In this document: positions 7,219 to 7,786 of the stretch, piece after piece | Layout: every line of letters starts with the position of its first letter | Position numbering within the stretch: the stretch's first letter is position 1 | Program-made: the position numbers and the translations under genes | Source of the DNA: Gammaproteobacteria bacterium | Lineage (GTDB): Bacteria; Pseudomonadota; Gammaproteobacteria; Arenicellales; Poriferihabitantaceae | Direction: 5' to 3' | Assembly (NCBI GenBank): GCA_009839585.1 | Contig: VXPI01000390.1 | Location: 1-7,786, forward strand | DNA: 7,786 nt | Notes under the pieces: model-generated | The model's database searches: none | What the model saw: the letters and a program-made list of their open reading frames with translations, nothing else | Told to the model about the DNA's origin: nothing

Positions 7219-7235
7219 TCCTGATCTGACCAGGA
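7219..7235. promoter_or_regulatory. Candidate operator: 17-bp imperfect dyad
   Basis: TCCTGATC-T-GACCAGGA has arms that pair at 7 of 8 positions around 7227. It lies about 55 bp upstream of the Rieske gene start and immediately downstream of the expected transcription start set by the inner TATAAT. A bound repressor here would block the operon promoter. The regulator family cannot be named. Confidence 0.35.
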
Positions 7236-7237
7236 TT

Positions 7238-7252
7238 TGGGGAATTATATAC
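7238..7252 (-). promoter_or_regulatory. Inner copy of 15-bp direct repeat with minus-strand -10 box
   Basis: The minus strand reads GTATATAATTCCCCA, with TATAAT at 7249-7244. A start near 7237 would leave about 71 nt of leader before the Rieske gene. No good -35 stands at the right distance (ATTCGG at 17 bp, TTCGGG at 16 bp), so an activator may be needed. An identical 15-mer occurs at 7293-7307. Confidence 0.4.
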
Positions 7253-7292
7253 TTTATACGCCATCCCCGAATTCAGGTGTGAGGTGTAAAAA

Positions 7293-7307
7293 TGGGGAAT
7301 TATATAC
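7293..7307 (-). repeat. Outer copy of the 15-bp direct repeat
   Basis: Exact second copy of GTATATAATTCCCCA on the minus strand, 55 bp upstream of the first, again containing TATAAT (7304-7299). The spacing is about five helical turns. It may be a second promoter or a repeated protein-binding site. No -35 match is seen upstream of this copy (GCCGGG at 17 bp). Confidence 0.5.
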
Positions 7308-7319
7308 AATAGTGGCGAA

Positions 7320-7339
7320 GCCCCGGCCTGAAACGGGGC
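7320..7339 (-). terminator. Hairpin after the small gene, possible weak terminator
   Basis: GCCCCG and CGGGGC form a perfect 6-bp GC stem with an 8-nt loop, starting 17 nt after the stop codon of the small minus-strand gene. It is not followed by a T run on that strand, so intrinsic termination would be weak. It also separates the small gene from the promoter region of the catabolic operon. Confidence 0.35.
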
Positions 7340-7356
7340 GGAATGAAGGGATCTGG

Positions 7357-7530
7357 CTATTTCTTGCGACTGAACTGAACCTTTGCCGGACGTAGGATTG
7401 CATCGGCAAAGTTGTTCATCTTTTCCTCGACAGTATCGCCGGGAACATCCAGCTTGATCTTTTCTTCTAGCTCGGCCTTCTTCGGCTGGTAGCTGCGGTC
7501 GGGTAATTTGACGGTTCTTTTGGGTTTCAT
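7357..7530 (-). CDS. Small conserved-looking hypothetical protein
   Basis: 57-aa charged, soluble protein without a signal peptide or membrane segment. It starts basic (KPKRTVKLPDRSYQPKK), then has an acidic stretch (AELEEKIKLD, then DTVEEKMNNF), and ends in a short ILRPAKVQ-type segment with a basic tail. The layout R-S-Y-x-P-K-K-A-E-L-E-E followed by an ALLRPV-like end is familiar from small uncharacterised proteobacterial proteins, but I know no function. The start at ATG 7530 is preferred over ATG 7551 because GAGAG lies 7 nt upstream. It shares the strand of the catabolic operon but is separated from it by a hairpin and the promoter region, so I do not count it as part of that operon. 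It begins 27 bp after the stop of a start-less frame further right. Confidence 0.6.
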   Translation of the reverse strand: MKPKRTVKLPDRSYQPKKAELEEKIKLDVPGDTVEEKMNNFADAILRPAKVQFSRKK

Positions 7531-7556
7531 GTTGTTTCTCTCATTTGGCATAGAGT

Positions 7557-7772
7557 CTATTGACGAATGTATCCAAGAGAGGTAATGCGTTTGTCTACAG
7601 ACATGCTGGTTGAATTCAGTTTTATTCGAATAGCATCCAGTAGATGTTTTACTACGCCTGCATAAATCGGGTTCTTCGGTTCATTTCGCTTTCGGCGTTG
7701 CTTGCGAAGTACATAAATGTTGTCGATGTCCGTTGTCTCCCTAATCCAAAAATAGAAAACATGGAAATGCGT
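7557..7772 (-). pseudogene. Start-less reading frame, probable tail of a broken gene
   Basis: A 71-codon open frame bounded upstream by an in-frame TGA (7775-7773) and ending in TAG at 7559-7557. It has no ATG, GTG or TTG in its first half, yet the composition looks coding (segments TTDIDNIYVLRKQRRKRNEP, NPIYAGVVKHLLDAI and SVDKRITSLGYIRQ). The other frames on this strand are open up to the right edge, and a run of five T (7752-7748) is where they would have to join it, so a frameshift is plausible. Joining FPCFLF from the neighbouring frame to the IYVLRKQRR segment recalls the core of RelE/ParE-type toxins, but the tail after it is longer than in that family. The identity is a weak guess; a sequencing error or a gene continuing outside the window would look the same. 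Confidence 0.3.
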
Positions 7773-7786
7773 TCAGCGCCCTGCAT

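Noticed and set aside
7225..7253. Plus-strand promoter CTGACC / TATACT
   Set aside because: The spacer is 16 bp and it would drive transcription away from any plus-strand gene; TATACT is part of the repeat whose minus strand serves the operon better.
7238..7307. Direct repeats as ends of a small mobile element or as an attachment site
   Set aside because: The copies are only 55 bp apart, have no inverted termini and enclose no gene; a regulatory role fits better.
7166..7309. 48-codon N-terminal extension of the Rieske oxygenase
   Set aside because: It runs through the repeat and promoter region, and ATG 7165 has a strong AGGAG at 8 nt and gives the family's usual length.

Overview
This is a chromosomal stretch, probably from a proteobacterium of moderate GC content. 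That assignment rests on the gene families, the short operon spacings and the Shine-Dalgarno sites; no rRNA or marker gene is present to name the organism. All genes except one lie on the minus strand. No tRNA, rRNA, CRISPR array or recognisable insertion sequence was seen.

Layout, left to right. Positions 1-439 hold no convincing gene, only a candidate promoter and a perfect 13-bp palindrome upstream of the only plus-strand gene, a ten-helix EamA/DMT-type transporter (440-1432). It converges on a cysteine synthase-type PLP enzyme (2417-1506). Upstream of that, also on the minus strand, is a compact catabolic cluster. In order of transcription it encodes a Rieske oxygenase of the carnitine/betaine monooxygenase type (7165-6035), a first SDR dehydrogenase (6038-5277), a beta-keto acid cleavage enzyme, BKACE/Kce family (5210-4281), a second SDR (4277-3504), and a 3-hydroxyacyl-CoA dehydrogenase/L-carnitine dehydrogenase-type protein (3483-2545). 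Spacings are a 4-bp ATGA overlap, 66 bp, 3 bp and 20 bp, so these five genes very likely form one operon. The cysteine synthase gene follows after 127 bp with no evident terminator.

How the genes could work together (inference): the families match oxidation of a quaternary-ammonium beta-hydroxy acid such as carnitine. A dehydrogenase makes the 3-keto acid, the BKACE enzyme exchanges it with acetyl-CoA to give acetoacetate and an acyl-CoA such as betainyl-CoA, and the Rieske enzyme oxidises an N-methyl or C-N bond of the substrate or product. Three dehydrogenases in one operon suggest that more than one stereoisomer or hydroxy acid is handled. The Rieske reductase, an acyl-CoA thioesterase and a regulator are absent from the window. 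The actual substrate cannot be read from the sequence.

The control region upstream of the operon (about 7166-7310) holds a 15-bp direct repeat, each copy carrying a minus-strand TATAAT, and a near-perfect 17-bp dyad just past the inner copy. Further right are a small basic/acidic hypothetical protein (7530-7357), a hairpin just after it, and a minus-strand reading frame without a start codon (7772-7557) that looks like the tail of a broken gene.
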